The notes below the pieces were generated by a model. The model was given only the letters and a program-made list of their open reading frames with translations. It made no database searches and had not been told where the DNA came from. A stretch of 64,000 nucleotides of DNA from Chrysogorgia sp. JL179-B06. Lineage: Eukaryota; Cnidaria; Anthozoa; Scleralcyonacea; Chrysogorgiidae. Below, in pieces: positions 33,091 to 44,988 of this stretch (positions are counted from its first letter, which is position 1; the number at the start of each line of letters is the position of its first letter). The stretch lies in assembly GCA_035772405.1 (NCBI GenBank), contig JAYKKM010000052.1, positions 526,001-590,000 on the forward strand, given 5' to 3'. A program made the translations under genes and the position numbers.

Positions 33091-33331
33091 ATACCGTAAA
33101 ACTATTAATATTTCTAAACAATCATACTTAAATGCCTTTTATTTAAAAGTAATTTATTTTTTGGGTACAGTTCCCCTTTAACACAGAACTTCGATATGAG
33201 GAATCAGGACTCATTTCGTATGATGATATTCATTATAAAACCGCTAACCCCAAAACAACTTAGATCCTAAGCCCAACCCCCGCCTGATGAGTTTTCTAAC
33301 CCTAACCTCCCGCTATTAAGTGTCTTCCTTA

Positions 33332-33357
33332 CCCCCCCCCCCCCCCCCCCCCCCCCC
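33332..33357. repeat. Poly-C run within a CCTAACCC repeat
   Basis: About 26 C in a row inside a stretch (33240-33370) with GATCCTAAGCCCAACCCCC and CTAACCCTAACCTCCCGCTA, related to 56925-57000 and, inverted, 58605-58690. Confidence 0.85.
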
Positions 33358-33370
33358 AGCTGTATTTCCC

Positions 33371-34010
33371 TCACCCCTAGACCGCAGCCATTTGCTACCC
33401 TATTTGAAGTGCTTAATTAGTAGACTCATGAGAAAAGACTAAGGTTGTGGGACTTGTAATTGAGTGTTACACGGATGCGCTACAACACTAGAATTGGGCT
33501 GTCATACTTGATTGGATGTTAATGCAAAAAGCTGACCGCTGACTACGCTGATTGCATTTCCTAGGTCTTGTTTTTTGCTAGTAATTGAAAATTCTATCAA
33601 AACATTTTAACGTTAATACAGAGAACATTCGTTGTGAGACAAACTGTCGACGGCAAAAAAGCGCACAGTCACATTCTAAATTGAAGCGCTATTTCGCGTA
33701 TCGATCTGTCTTGGTGAATGTTCCAGAGTTGCGTTTACGGTTCTCGTTTCGTGTGACAAACTAACATTTGCTACGTCAACGAATCGCACCCATGAAAATG
33801 CTTGATATCTGATGGCAATGGAAGTTGGTAGAACAGCCACAGAACATTCCGAGGGCGATTTCTCATCGCTGAAATTGGGTTCAGAGCAACCAACGATTAT
33901 TATACAGCAAGTAAAAACGAAACTTAAAAGTGTATATGAATTAATGAAAATTGAGTTTGTCTTATTGGAATGAACTCTTTAAAGTAAGGGACAATGTCAT
34001 TCAACACAGT
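33371..34010. other. Intron 4, no feature seen
   Basis: Unique intron sequence with no support for coding or structure. Confidence 0.35.
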
Positions 34011-34155
34011 AAATGGTTTGAACCTAGGAATATCATTAGATGTGTGAAGTTTTGTAGTCCAGGTTGTTGTAGTCTTGAGAAAGACTATTGTTGGTGACTG
34101 ACGTTTCGACGGCCTCAGCGGCGGTCATCTTCAGGGTCAATTTTGGCAGTCGTTT
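34011..34155. repeat. PLE-associated repeat with hammerhead-like core
   Basis: AAATGGTTTGAACCTAGGA through CAATTTTGG. At 34096-34138 (minus): CTGAAGA-T, stem II GAC-C-GCC...GGC-C-GTC, GAAA, CGTC. Stem II has one C-C mismatch and an extra T follows the core. A copy of the same segment in the same direction begins at 35190. Confidence 0.6.
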
Positions 34156-34268
34156 ATCCGCGCACGGATCAGTCGTCTACAGGTGGACGGGACGATCTGT
34201 ATAGCCTCTTTAGTATTCAGCGGGGACCTAACTCTTAGTCCTGCTGGTACGAGACCATGATGATCCTT

Positions 34269-35075
34269 CAGGGCTCAAAATAACGGATTCTAAAAATTAT
34301 ATTGATTCTAAAGCTCGGTCAAAATCTGTTTTTGACCAGTCATTAATACGCATACACTTACAGTGAAACAAATGATAACGAATTTGTTTCGAGACATCGC
34401 TTTTGTTGTTTCATGTTTTAAACGCTCAAGACGTTAGCAATCACATTGTAAAAGTGAACAGGCAACGTTATCATCGTTGATTATATATAGATATAATCTT
34501 AATATTGAGTAATAAACTCCACTCATTATACAGGTAGTCTTTGACAGAGTTAAATTTTTCATCCCTGCACTTACTATATTTAGCCTCAAACGACTCGCCT
34601 ACCTAAATAATTATTACCAATTAACAAATACCAAAAACGCAAAAGAAACCAAAGCGTTATTCTTGTCAATTGTGTATAAATTTTATCTTGCTTGACTGAG
34701 TCTGTACCCTCGACGTCACTACCCTCCTCCATTGCTTCCTCGTCGTCACTCTGCTCACCTCCTTCCTCCGAAAGAAAATCGAAACCTTTCAACTGCAACC
34801 AGCATATATTTACGTTTTGGACAAGAACAAACAATGTTTTTTTCGTACGTAACTTGACGTACTTACAGTGAAATTGCGTACTCGCCTTGAAATATACAGT
34901 CTTTCTCTGACAAGATTTCAGCAGATATGCCGAAGAGAAAAAACGATTTAAAATTTATCGGAAGACATAAAAATGTGTCGACCGGTCAAAATGACCAGTG
35001 AGGTAAAAAAGTGACCGGTCAAGAGGCATTTTTGGCCGGTCATTGTCCGTTGACTGGTCGTTATTTTGAGCCTTG
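34269..35075. mobile_element. hAT-like TIR element, 807 bp
   Basis: CAGGGCTCAAAATAACGG at the left, CGTTATTTTGAGCCTTG at the right. Subterminal GACCGGTCA / TGACCAGTC motifs recur near both ends (34320-34345, 34978-35060). A minus-strand frame (34834-34586) codes an acidic segment (EEGGEQSDDEEAMEEGSDVE) of unknown nature. It is inserted between the two copies of the PLE-associated repeat. Confidence 0.7.
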
Positions 35076-35189
35076 TCTTTGCAGCGGTGGTTGAACCAGA
35101 GTTCTTGGCGTATACGTCTGATGTTGCTTGCGTAACGGATGTAATTGTTGGCAAGTCGTTCGCTCTGTCGTCCATAAGATCGTAATAAA

Positions 35190-35372
35190 GTAAATGGTTT
35201 GAACCTAGGAGTATCATTAGATGTGTGAAGTTGATCGTCCAGGTTGTTGTAGTCTTGAGAAAGACTATTGTTGGTGACTGATGTTTCGAAGGCCTCACCT
35301 CAGTCTGCACCAACAATAATAGTCTTTCTCAAGACTACAACAACCTGGACGATCAACTTCACACATCTAGTC
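35190..35372. repeat. PLE-associated repeat, inverted pair
   Basis: A second copy of the 34011-34130 segment, followed at 35308-35370 by its inverse (AATAGTCTTTCTCAAGACTAC), giving a head-to-head pair around CCTCACCTCAGTCTG. Confidence 0.7.
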
Positions 35373-35536
35373 ATTTAACACACATCTATATCTCACTGCG
35401 TTCTGGAGATGACGTAAAAACCTTGACACAACATTTTTATTTACTGTGTAATCCAGTTTATCTCTTTCACCAAATCATGTGAAACTTGCCACATAGATAG
35501 AAACCATCAAATCAAACATTGCTTGCCTAATAAGGG

Positions 35537-35583
35537 AGGGGGAAGAGGAAAGAGAGGGGAGGGGAGAGAGAGAAAAAGAAGGC
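35537..35583. repeat. Purine tract (GGGA/GA-rich)
   Basis: About 45 purines in a row, G- and GA-rich; can form triplex structures. Confidence 0.8.
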
Positions 35584-36028
35584 CTGACACAAATCCATTC
35601 ACTGGCCTGTGTCAAGCGTCCAGAATTTGGACGTCACACTACCGGAAATAAAAATCGTGTTAAACTTTTAGTTCATAAAGTAGACAAAAGGGAATTTGAA
35701 AAGCAGTTCTCAAATTTTCCCACAAATAAGACATGTTCATCGAAAGCATGCAGTGGTCGAAAGTGAACAGCTGGTAGCACTATTTTCCTAGCATAGTTTT
35801 TGCAGACATAGCAATTGAGATCTTACCAACAACAACTCTGAAAGTAATTGGCCAAGGCAATGTGTTCGAAAACTCATTAATAATTCATGAACCAAAAACA
35901 AAATAAATTATTGTTTAATTAGTGTTTTGAAACCGGAGGAAGTTCCATCACGTGATGACATTTTGAAATATTTCAATGTCCTAGACCTACGACTTTGAAA
36001 ATGTGAAAATTACTATGTTTGAGAAGTC

Positions 36029-36170
36029 AGTTCAAACACTCGACGTCAGACTTTACCGGGATTTCAAAGCCCTCGTGCATTAAAAATACTCGCCTTCGGC
36101 GAGCATTCTCAATAGGCACTCGGACTTTGAAATCCCGGTAAAGTCTTCCGTCTCATGTTTGAACTATTAC
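36029..36170. mobile_element. Foldback MITE with CTCGCCTTCGGCGAG centre
   Basis: AGTTCAAACACTCGACGTCA / complement outside and GACTTTACCGGGATTTCAAAG / complement inside. A second strong hairpin CTCGCC-TTCG-GCGAG (a UUCG-type loop) lies off-centre. Confidence 0.7.
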
Positions 36171-36225
36171 TTCGAAAACTCATTACTAATTCATGAATTA
36201 TCGTAGTCATCTTATGAAGTATACC

Positions 36226-36613
36226 CAGGGCCGGATTAGCACACGATGAGGCCCTGAGCCAAATTTACGATGGGGCCTTAAATAGGAGGGTTGGAGACGA
36301 GCGCCAAAGACGCGAAATCGAGCGCCGATGGCGCGCGACCTCTAGGAAGGTCCGGGGGCATGCCCCCTGGAAAATTTTGAAATCTAGAGTCTCTGAAATG
36401 CCATTTCCTGCGTTCTGGGGGAAGATTTTACAGAATTTTCATGGTTAGAAAACGACCTAACCTTTTTTGTACCAAAATTTACAATTTGTTTAGAAATTAA
36501 TAGGGTTTTACAGTAATTTGCACTTATTTGCCATGCTTGTCCGATTTGTTTGTGCGATTTCGTCGATTTGGTGGGGCCAGGGCCCACCAGAACTGTGGGC
36601 TAATCCGGGCCTG
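36226..36613. mobile_element. hAT MITE, 388 bp
   Basis: CAGGGCCGGATTAGC and GCTAATCCGGGCCTG ends. Flanks AGTATACC and CGTATACC match at seven of eight bases, a likely 8-bp target duplication. Interior GGTCCGGGGG...CCATTTCCTGCG is shared with 28186-28260. Confidence 0.8.
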
Positions 36614-36822
36614 CGTATACCACATCACATGCATGAGTTTTGATACCCAATGAAAACCTGTAGGAAATTTGCTGGTGAACTGGGTCACATGGAGGACTAA
36701 ATATTAAAAAATATTTGTTTCCTTAGTATTTGTTTCTGACTTGTCATACATTTATACATATAACTGACTTGTCATAAATTTAACCAAAATAATAGTACAT
36801 CGTTTTATTTGGCTCGCTGTAG

Positions 36823-36880
36823 GAGCCATGGATGTGAGGTAATTTCCTATGATTGGTCGGAATTTGGATTCTCATCTGAG
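36823..36880 (+). CDS. Deoxynucleoside kinase, exon 5
   Basis: CTGTAG acceptor, GAG|GTATTG donor. Joined to exon 4 it reads R-SHGCEVISYDWSEFGFSSE; the V-x-x-x-DW-x-x-FG pattern is the late strand common to dNKs. Phase fits exactly. The donor is not the strongest, and a stray GTAATT inside the exon could compete. Confidence 0.78.
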
Positions 36881-37635
36881 GTATTGTTACTGTATTTTCA
36901 ATTTAGTGTACTTCATCTATTTATTCTCAGTATTTATTCCCAAAGCATGTATGTATATTCTATGTTAAGATGGTCAGTAGAAGTTGGTCAGAATGTTATA
37001 ATAAAATGTTCTACATACTGTATCAACCTATACAGACTAAAAACCACACTGGCACAACTGTTGCTGTTAATTTGAGATAGATTGTATTAATACACAGAAA
37101 GTAAATTTAAGACGTGTAAGGCCATTTTTAAGGTCCGCAGTAATTGGCTCTGCTGTTGCGGATAACCTGCCATATTATATTTATTAGTTACTTATTGTTT
37201 CTTTGTTTTTTTGGTTGTATCAATGTTGTAATTTTCTTTATTTGGAAAATCTACTAAACTAAACAAAACATTTAATCCAACATTTTGCAAAATAAACCAT
37301 TTCAAAAAAACTTTTATAAACTCCAATTCATGTGTATTTCGTTAATCTCTTAACTTTAGTGGAATTTAGTTTTCTTAGTTAGCGTTTCTATTTGTAAATT
37401 TTCGTCAATTCATTGTAAAGCCTCTTAAAAATTTTTTTACTGTAAAGTAATACCTTACTTGTATTAATATTTGCGTGGTATTAGAATTCGCGCAGCTCTA
37501 AGGTGCGCGAAATTAAAACTGAGCTAACATATCGTGTTCAGCGTGCGCGAAATTCAATCGCGCGCATTTAAGGCGGGGGTCTACCTAAATTTTTACCTCA
37601 GAGGCAAAAAAAATGTTTTCAACTTTTATGAAGCT

Positions 37636-38341
37636 TTAAATACTGGAAGAAGGTTTAGAGAGAACACCTGGGAGCTTCACCTGTTGTGTTCTGCCAATCA
37701 GATAGTTCTGGCACCATAACCAAAAAGACTTACTTACTCCCATGCCAGCCAACTTTGTTAGCAGAATCCCATGATCAACCAGATCAAAGGCTTTTCGGAA
37801 ATCCACAAAGACCGCATGCACACCGCCATATGGGCTACCTAGGTCTGTTGCGTTGTACCAATCTTGTGTGATGCTAGTCAGTGCTGTAACTGTGGATCTA
37901 CCGTCAGTGAATGCATGCTGTGAAGCGTTAATTTGAAGATCTCCATTATTGAGTTTTAGTTGTATCTTCTCAAGTACTTTAACCACTTGTGGAAGTATTG
38001 AAATCTGCCTAAAGTCCGTATTTATGTCCGTAGGATTATTCACCTTTGGCACAGGACTGATGAGCGCGTGGGTATTTACATTGCAGAATACTGGCGCAGA
38101 TAATGTCATGTATAACAGGCGCCAGTTCCTCGTGAAAGCGTTTTAGAAGCCACGCGGGTATACCGTCTGCTCCGGTTGCTTTTCTAGAATTAAGGTGTTT
38201 TAGTATGACTTTTACTTGCCCAATATTAGGTAAAGGCGGGCATCGGTCATCAAGTCCATCAGCCAGTTCACTGACTGTTGACGCAGTTGGTTGGCGATCG
38301 TTCCAGGGAGCAATGAATGCCTCCAATAACTTGTTCGCCAT
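37636..38341 (-). pseudogene. LINE reverse transcriptase fragment
   Basis: Minus strand, two frames. First VKVILKHLNSRKATGADGIP, the RT domain 0-1 motif of LINEs. Then LISPVPKVNNPTDINTDFRQ, ISILPQVVKVLEKI, QHAFTDGRSTVTAL and VHAVFVDFRKAFDLVDHGIL, the catalytic A box (FVDFRKAFD). It ends FWLWCQNYLIGRTQQVKLPG. The FADD box is lost. Frame break near 38075. It resembles jockey/CR1-type LINEs. It lies in intron 5, antisense to the kinase. Confidence 0.85.
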
Positions 38342-38399
38342 TGTTTCTAATTCCGTATTCGTTGGAGCAGTAGGCGTTGTAGATATCTGTTTATAAGCA

Positions 38400-39440
38400 T
38401 TTTTATCTACCTAGTGACTTAGTTTCCATAGCAACGCATTTAGCATTTTTTTGTTTTCTTGCGCATTTCACCCCCCAGAAACACAAAACAAAACTTTATG
38501 ATCTACTTGATCTACTTTTTCGGTTGTTTTCTGGCCAAAACTGGTTCTGTTTCCTGGGAAATGGTGTATTGTTTTTATTGTAGCATGCAAAAGTGCAGCC
38601 AAGAAAATACTCTTTTATACTTTTGTTATGCTTTGTGATGGTAACCAAGGTAGTAGATAGTTGCGATGGCAAAAATGAACCCTTACATTCAGACATGGAA
38701 AACGTCAAGGAATGGTCAGGCAAATGTATATACGTGTCACTTTTAATTTGAATATCAGGAGTCTAAGTCATTCGTTTGCGACAAGTTTCGATTGGGGACG
38801 ATTTAACGACAACTGTATCTCTGTTTACATAATTTTCGGTGGAATATATTTGTCAGGGGGAACAAGGACCCGTTTCTTCTTTGGCTTGAATTGCCATTAT
38901 CATTTTTGAAATTTAGCAAGCTAGCGGCGTAGACTGGTTTGCTTCGAGTTTAAAGAGAATGTCTAGTCTCGTGCGAAACAGTTCACACCGTTGCACTGTT
39001 TACGTTCATACGGATCGATTTTGTAATATCTCATCTTCAAAACTTTCGACTTGAATACCAAATCACTGATCGACATCACGAAGTGATACAGTTACTTTTT
39101 ATAGATTTTTTGCAAGTATTTTTTATAGCGTCAAATCCGTCAATCATGTTGTTGTTTTAAATCGGAGAAGAAGGTGAAAGGGACATGCAAATTGGCGCTC
39201 GAATTGAGGGCACAGCCCGTGGTTGTTATTAGTGTATAGACAGTACTAGTTCATTGTTAATATGCATAAATACATGTCGTGTACATGACCACTCTAAGCC
39301 GGGGAAACTAAAACCTATATTAAAGGCATTATACCATCAAAAATTTTGACATGAGCCGTAGCCTAATTTTAACAACTAGGAACTCTAAAACCGGAAGTCC
39401 AAAAGGGAACTCCAAATACACCTTAAGCGAAAGATTGCAC
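38400..39440. other. Intron 5, no feature seen
   Basis: Only short frames without known domains. TTAAAGGCATTATACC at 39320 is a possible MITE edge. Confidence 0.35.
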
Positions 39441-39443
39441 ACT

Positions 39444-39672
39444 TTAACTCATCATTCTAAGTTTTAAAAAAATATTTTCTTCTACACTTTCGGCTCTAGG
39501 GTCGTGTTTATGTTTCACAACAATGGCGGACGCTACTAGTTTCCTACCGTCACAGCCTCCCTCGTTAGCAACAAAGCCAGAGGATCCCGTATATTCTTTT
39601 ACAGGACCAGGGATCGGGTCATTGGTCTTAATGATGTCCTCGCCAACTGTGAAACACGGCAATGTGGAAACT
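39444..39672. other. Unassigned coding-like stretch
   Basis: Both strands are open. The + strand has ATG at 39523 in good context (ACAATGG) giving MADATSFLPSQPPSLATKPE, to a stop at 39673. The minus strand frame (39662-39444) reads PCFTVGEDIIKTNDPIPGPV. I recognise neither. It may be a captured exon. Confidence 0.3.
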
Positions 39673-40686
39673 TAGCCCTACTAAATTAAAAGCAGTTTGA
39701 TTCGCATCAAAAGCGTCCGCCCGTTGCAAAACATCTCTCGCTAACTCAAACCGAAATACACAATTTCAAATATGTCCAACGACTGTTCACGTGACTCGTA
39801 GCTATACTCGAAATCCAGGGGCTGCTAGTTTTATTTTTGTAGGTGCAACTGCGGGGCTAAAAATATGTATATTATACGAAACCTAATTGCACAGGCATAA
39901 CAATTTAAAATTTCAATCTGGGTACGTACAGTACTTCATCACTTCATGTTATGCGATATAGTGGATTCACTGGTTTGGGGGCTTAATGTAAATAGGACTA
40001 AGGTTATACGGGCAAAGCAGTATATACAATGAAGAAAAACATCATTGCCGCTCTTCATCTCAACATTGAATTGAAACCCTTGCCAAACAACATCGCTTCT
40101 GCCATACTTGGACCATAATTTGACCTTTGTTCTCGACTATAAACTTTAAAGCCATTTATCCGGGATTTCACTTTTTATACTTTGAGAAAGGATATCTTTG
40201 GAACGATTTAACCAATTGACATAAAATTTTCAGGATTTATGTATCTTACCATTTTATTCGGGATAAGCATAGGATTTTTTTGTAGTACTAATAGAACTAA
40301 TCTTATGGTCTAAAAACTGTTAGATTTTTCCATCTTGTCTAGTGGTGTAAACAAATTCAAGTTGTTTTTAAAATTTTTTTAAATCCTATGCTCATCCCAC
40401 AGTTTTGTACTTTCTGTATAAGAAACAAAAATAATTTTCAAATTTTAATAAATACGTGGGAAGATATCTTTTCTTGAACAGCCAGTAGTCACTCACAGCA
40501 TGTGGCCTAATTAATTGACTGGTGTCAGGTTTCAATGGGACATATTGCTAAACCAATTATAATTTCGGATTCCTTGTTCATCTAGCTTTAAAATAATATA
40601 TAGTTTGTCATGGTTCAGGTGAAATGCTTTTCTGTTATTGCAATTTTACTAACATTACTGTAAAATTGGGCTGTTCAGGTAGACCC
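39673..40686. other. Intron 5, no feature seen
   Basis: AAATCCTATGCTCATCCC near 40380 inverts AGCATAGGATTT near 40265, a weak foldback. No coding. Confidence 0.3.
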
Positions 40687-40712
40687 CTCCCCCCCCCCCC
40701 CCCCCCCCCCCC
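40687..40712. repeat. Poly-C run
   Basis: About 24 C in a row with one T near the start, preceded by TAGACCC and followed by GCCTTAAGG. Confidence 0.85.
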
Positions 40713-41473
40713 GCCTTAAGGCTTAGTGAAAATGAGTACAAAGCGAATTTAAATACAAGGAAGGGCATTTTTGGTCTTCTCGCGGGCTATATCTCCAAAG
40801 CTATTAGATGTATGCCAATGAAATTTTCACAGGTTGATGGCATGGCAACGCTGAATATACGATACATGTTTGTTGTCATGGCAACAAATTGTGACGTCAT
40901 TATGACGTCATCGGTCAAAAATTCGGATTTGAAGCAGTTCCAAAAAGGGTTTTTCTCAGGATTATTTCTTACTGTTCTGTTAACGTACATAAGTTATTAT
41001 ATCAACAAATAGATTTATCTTAATCGATATGTTCTTATTTTTATTGTTTCTATTATAATGGCAATTTTTTATCGAAATTCAGTGTTAGTAGGTGTTACGG
41101 AATACTCTATACCTTTTTTTACCCAATATTGTTTCACCATTTTTTCTGCCCATACTCACAATGTATTTCTAGAGATCCCCCCAGTCTAGATAGGGTTAAT
41201 GCCGTTGTTGTGCAATCTGATTTGTTCCTGAGCGGTCATTACGCAACCGCTGAAAAGATTAACAAATTACGAAAACAACAAGGAAATGTGAGAAATTTAA
41301 AAGAGCCATATAATAAAAGGCTTATTAACCTCGTTTGGTCGGTTTTTATGGCAAAATGATCTTGCCCTTCGTCCTGAAAGATCACAAGCAGGATAATTTT
41401 CCGTAAAGATCTGCCGCTCGGTCAATAAGTGTTTAGTAATATTTTAATAAACGATCTATATCTATATTTTTAG

Positions 41474-41541
41474 GTTGATAAAGATGTTAGAAGTTTGCCG
41501 TGTCGCCGACGCAATTTAGATAATCAAAACTGTGAACTAAT
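41474..41541 (+). CDS. Deoxynucleoside kinase, exon 6
   Basis: TTTTTAG acceptor and AAT|GTAAGTC donor (phase 2). Codes VDKDVRSLPCRRRNLDNQNC-EL. I place it in the gene because its phase and orientation fit and its splice sites are good; the sequence itself is not conserved enough for me to recognise. Length of the joined protein supports it. Confidence 0.6.
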
Positions 41542-42268
41542 GTAAGTCAAGTGATTATAGTTATTTTTTTAGTGAGTATTAAAGGCAGTATGATCCGAAA
41601 TCGTGTGATTTTAGCTGTAGGTACGCGAAAAAGAAAAAAATGTTTTGTTCGCGTGAGATCTGTTCTAAGATAAGACAGTTGAATTCTTAACATACCAAAT
41701 TTACCTTCGCTCATAGTGTAGACCTCTTTTCCTTCGCATAGTTTTCTTACTCGAAATGACGATTTGTACCGTAGGCTTATAACCCTAAGAAGATCAAGCA
41801 ATCGGAAATAATTCACAAAGATGTTTGTCTGTTACCTATCCCAACATGGACGGAAGACCAAATCGATGCTAAAACAAACTTCACATGTGGAGTAGATGAC
41901 GTCGCGAGAGGGCTCGTCTCAGTTTCCTTATGTTTATCGCCCAAATTAGTGGCGGCTGTAAATTTGTTGGGGAAGCAATTCAATCTCGATAAATTTTAAA
42001 GATTTTCGGTCTTTCGTTATGGAGTTAAAGTGTCTATGAAGTGAAAAATGCCTATCTCCTATTTTCGAATAAAATCAAAGCTCGTCATCTAAATAACAAT
42101 TTTCAAAAAAGATGAAATAAATGCGATCCATACTTTTCGGGTATCGAATGTCAAAGTTGGCCCGTTGGCGTAGCTTAACGTTACAAAATAGTGAAATACT
42201 GGGAGTAGATGACGTACGCAGATGGACTAATATTAATCTACTCTTCCCGTTTCATTCTTCCGAGTTTT

Positions 42269-42550
42269 GAGGGAAAAAAACAGACCACAAAAGCAAAAAA
42301 TCATTTAAAAAATTAAAAATCTTGAAATATTTTACAGAATCATATAGATCAGTAATACCTACGGATTTAACTGAAATTATTTTGTTAAAATAAACCCCAG
42401 ACTCAGCAGTCAATATTTATATTTGTAACTGATAAGCGATAACTGTTCCCATGCACCGCAGCCCCAGAGACCGGGATGCAACCTGCTAACTTTCAGATGT
42501 TTGGGGCCCCACGATCTAAATTTGCCCCATGGGTCCTTAATCCGCCCCTG
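42269..42550 (-). mobile_element. Truncated second copy of the 28.6-kb hAT element
   Basis: AACAGACCACAAAAGCAAAA to TTAATCCGCCCCTG matches 28735-28820 and 29220-29427, with the transposase part between them deleted. Only one terminal repeat remains. Confidence 0.8.
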
Positions 42551-42559
42551 TACTTACTT

Positions 42560-43298
42560 ACCGTATTTCCTCGATTAAGCGCCTATTAATTTTGAGACTA
42601 AAAGGAGGGGCGCTTATTCGATGGGGGCGCTTATTCGAGATGGGGCGCTTATTACAAAATATACAAAATCATGTCAAGACTCAGAAAGTCATTTTTCAAG
42701 TAAAATACAAGAGAGTATCTAACGAGAAAAATACAAGAGAGTATCTAACGATAACCAAAGTTTAACAACAAAAACGAACATTTGCGGTTTGTTTATATAT
42801 CGTCAGTCGCGGAAACTGCACGCGGTAACTTCAACAAAAGAAAAAGACAAAGTAGCAAAGACTGACAATGGAGAAGAGGAGTATGAACTTGTAGGACATA
42901 TTCCAATAGAAATTTCTTTTCTGGTGAAATGTTTCCTGACTTCAAGAGACAATAATTCCCTCATAGCAGAGGTGACTGGTGCAAGGAAACGCGAAAATGG
43001 ATTAGTCGTTCCATGTGTATATGGCGCTAGAACAGCACACTTAAGAATTGCAGAGAAGTTACACGTGGAGCTGGTGAAAGCGAAAGAAACGTACAGGCAC
43101 ATGGACATAAATGTGAATGACTTTCAATTAAAAAAGAAAGTTTGTTTCTGGAAATTGAGTTGTAATTTAAATTAGTATGTAGAGAGGGGCGCTTATTTGA
43201 GGAGGGAGGCGCTTAATCGAGGGGGGCGCTTATTTAAAAAAATCAAGGTCTACAGGGGCGCTTATTCGAGGGGGCCGCTTATTCGAGGAAATACGGTG
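42560..43298 (+). mobile_element. TIR element with GGGCGCTTATTCGAG repeats
   Basis: ACCGTATTTCCTCG at the left and CGAGGAAATACGGT at the right. Subterminal copies of GGGCGCTTATTCGA (42606, 42625, 42642 on the left; 43185-43275 on the right) are probable transposase-binding sites. A 128-residue frame lies inside (42789-43175). Confidence 0.78.
42789..43175 (+). CDS. Unidentified frame inside TIR element
   Basis: Codes YELVGHIPIEISFLVKCFLT, then NNSLIAEVTGARKRENGLVV and YGARTAHLRIAEKL, ending in Asn-Leu-Asn and a stop. It lacks a clear ATG at 42783-42789; an upstream exon is possible. The GHIPIELS-x-L...GLVVP pattern recurs in uncharacterised invertebrate proteins, as far as I recall. Not a known transposase. 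It may be a captured host exon or an accessory protein. Confidence 0.45.
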   Translation: MFIYRQSRKLHAVTSTKEKDKVAKTDNGEEEYELVGHIPIEISFLVKCFLTSRDNNSLIAEVTGARKRENGLVVPCVYGARTAHLRIAEKLHVELVKAKETYRHMDINVNDFQLKKKVCFWKLSCNLN

Positions 43299-43454
43299 CT
43301 TACGATTTTTTCACTTTAAATGCTGATGATTTAAATAAAAAATGCTTTAAATTTCACTTTTAAATGCTGATGTCCGTTGTCTACTTCAGTTAAACTAAAG
43401 ATTTAGTATAAAATATCGAAAGTGAGGAAATGGATCTTACTGCCCCTTTAAGGT

Positions 43455-43474
43455 GGGGGGGGGGGGGGGGGGGG
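43455..43474. repeat. Poly-G run
   Basis: Twenty G in a row after CCCCTTTAAGGT. Can form a G-quadruplex. Confidence 0.85.
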
Positions 43475-44383
43475 CTACATGCAGATATTCACTAAACTCA
43501 TGGGCAAATGTAACTGCATATTATGGAAGATGTATTGAAAGAAACCCTATAAAACCATATATTTTTAGAAACTACATTCAATAATTCACAATATTTTTCT
43601 ATGTTTGAATGTATATGACATGGTCGAAAGCCGGAATAAATTACATGATGTTGGAGTTCCCTTTGTGGGGTTCCAACATGCCCCCCAACATTTCTCAACA
43701 CTCATTTCAATTCATGTCTTTATATTTTCAGTGCAAGTTAAGGGTTCAAAACCGAATGCTCCTATGATGGGAATTTTCGATTTGTTCACTGGTTGCCATG
43801 GTAACTAAATTATAATTCCAACAATAAAAAAAACATTGTAGCTCTTCAGCAATCGAACATGTGTTCAAAATCCATCATAGGAGCACAGAACATGATTTCC
43901 ATATGTTATGTAGAAAATCTCATGAAAATTCATCATAATCCACCAAAGTTAAAGTGGGGGGTGCAAAAATAGTCGGAAATTACCATATTTCGAGAAAGTG
44001 TTTAAAGTTCAAGTATTTCGGTTTACATTTTACTTCATCAATTCCTGACTTCTGGTCAGTGGTGGGTAGTTCTTTATTTATTTTTATTCTTAGATGAAGT
44101 TGTTGCAGTGTTCTTAGAAAAAGTTGCAGTGTTCTTAAAAAAAATCGATCTTGTCAATTTTTTCTCATTTTCTGGCTTGTAGCTCCCCCTTAAATAAATA
44201 CAAGGCGTCAGTTTTCCTGTGATATTTGAATATTATGTACGCTCAATTTCACATAATTATTTTTAATAGTGAGAAATTTGTCGCTACACTTACCTGATTT
44301 CGGTATTTTGAAAATTATAGCTTCATTTACGAATTCATTTTGTTTATTTTTACAGCCATAAAAACATCCATAACCTTTTTGAC
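43475..44383. other. Intron 6, no feature seen
   Basis: Some inverted words (CTCCTATGATGGGAATTTTC / CCATCATAGGAG around 43760 and 43873), otherwise unremarkable. Confidence 0.3.
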
Positions 44384-44620
44384 ATGGATCCTGACTTAAG
44401 CGATGGGTCATTTAGTGAAGACGAAATTGATGTAAGTACAGTATTATCACAGAACGCCCTTCAGGAGCGTCCTAATGTATATGCCACAAATTTTATCCCC
44501 GTTTTACACAGATTGGTTTCCGATGAACTATCTCAATACGCCGCTTCCGAATGGCTGTCGTGTCGAGAATTTAAAAGCTATGTAAAGTGGAACTGTAGCC
44601 AAAACATCAATTACTTTTAA
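44384..44620 (+). CDS. Small unidentified frame, possible first exon
   Basis: ATG at 44384 (GACATGG context) gives MDPDLSDGSFSEDEID, then GTAAGT at 44432 is a perfect donor; without splicing the frame runs 78 codons to 44620 (VLHRLVSDELSQYAASEWLS). The acidic start resembles a first exon. No matching acceptor exon was identified. Lies in kinase intron 6. Not recognised. Confidence 0.35.
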   Translation: MDPDLSDGSFSEDEIDVSTVLSQNALQERPNVYATNFIPVLHRLVSDELSQYAASEWLSCREFKSYVKWNCSQNINYF

Positions 44621-44672
44621 ATAAAAGGCATTTAAGCGGGGGGCACGACCCGCATTTTTCATTTTCTTGACA

Positions 44673-44837
44673 ATAGACCTTATTCTTTTAATATTATTTT
44701 ATACGCATATAAATTATCCCTTATAGCCTCGTTATTGTGTACGAAATTCAAAATAATTTTTCTTCTGAAACGAGGCTATAAGTTTTAAATGCACATAAAA
44801 TAATATTAAATTGGCAGCCATTTTGGAATAAGGTCTA
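44673..44837. mobile_element. MITE, 165 bp
   Basis: ATAGACCTTATTC at the left and GAATAAGGTCTAT at the right; central CCTCGTTATTGTG...GAAACGAGG. Same plan as the 27588-27769 element, so one family. Confidence 0.8.
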
Positions 44838-44988
44838 TGTGGGCAGAGAATACAACATTACCTGGACATCTGTATATCATTAGAAAGCTCATTTAATGTA
44901 TATTAAATGTGACTTGCAGCTTGGTTATTTTTAATATGGTAAATTGTTTTTGCTACTCAAGCTTTTAACGGAAACTCAGAAAATGTTT

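Noticed and set aside
33268..33300. CTGATGAGTTTTC as a hammerhead core
   Set aside because: No stem II and no GAAA; part of the CCTAACCC repeat.
38052..38085. CTGATGAGCGCG as a hammerhead core
   Set aside because: It lies within the LINE RT coding sequence, without GAAA or stem I.
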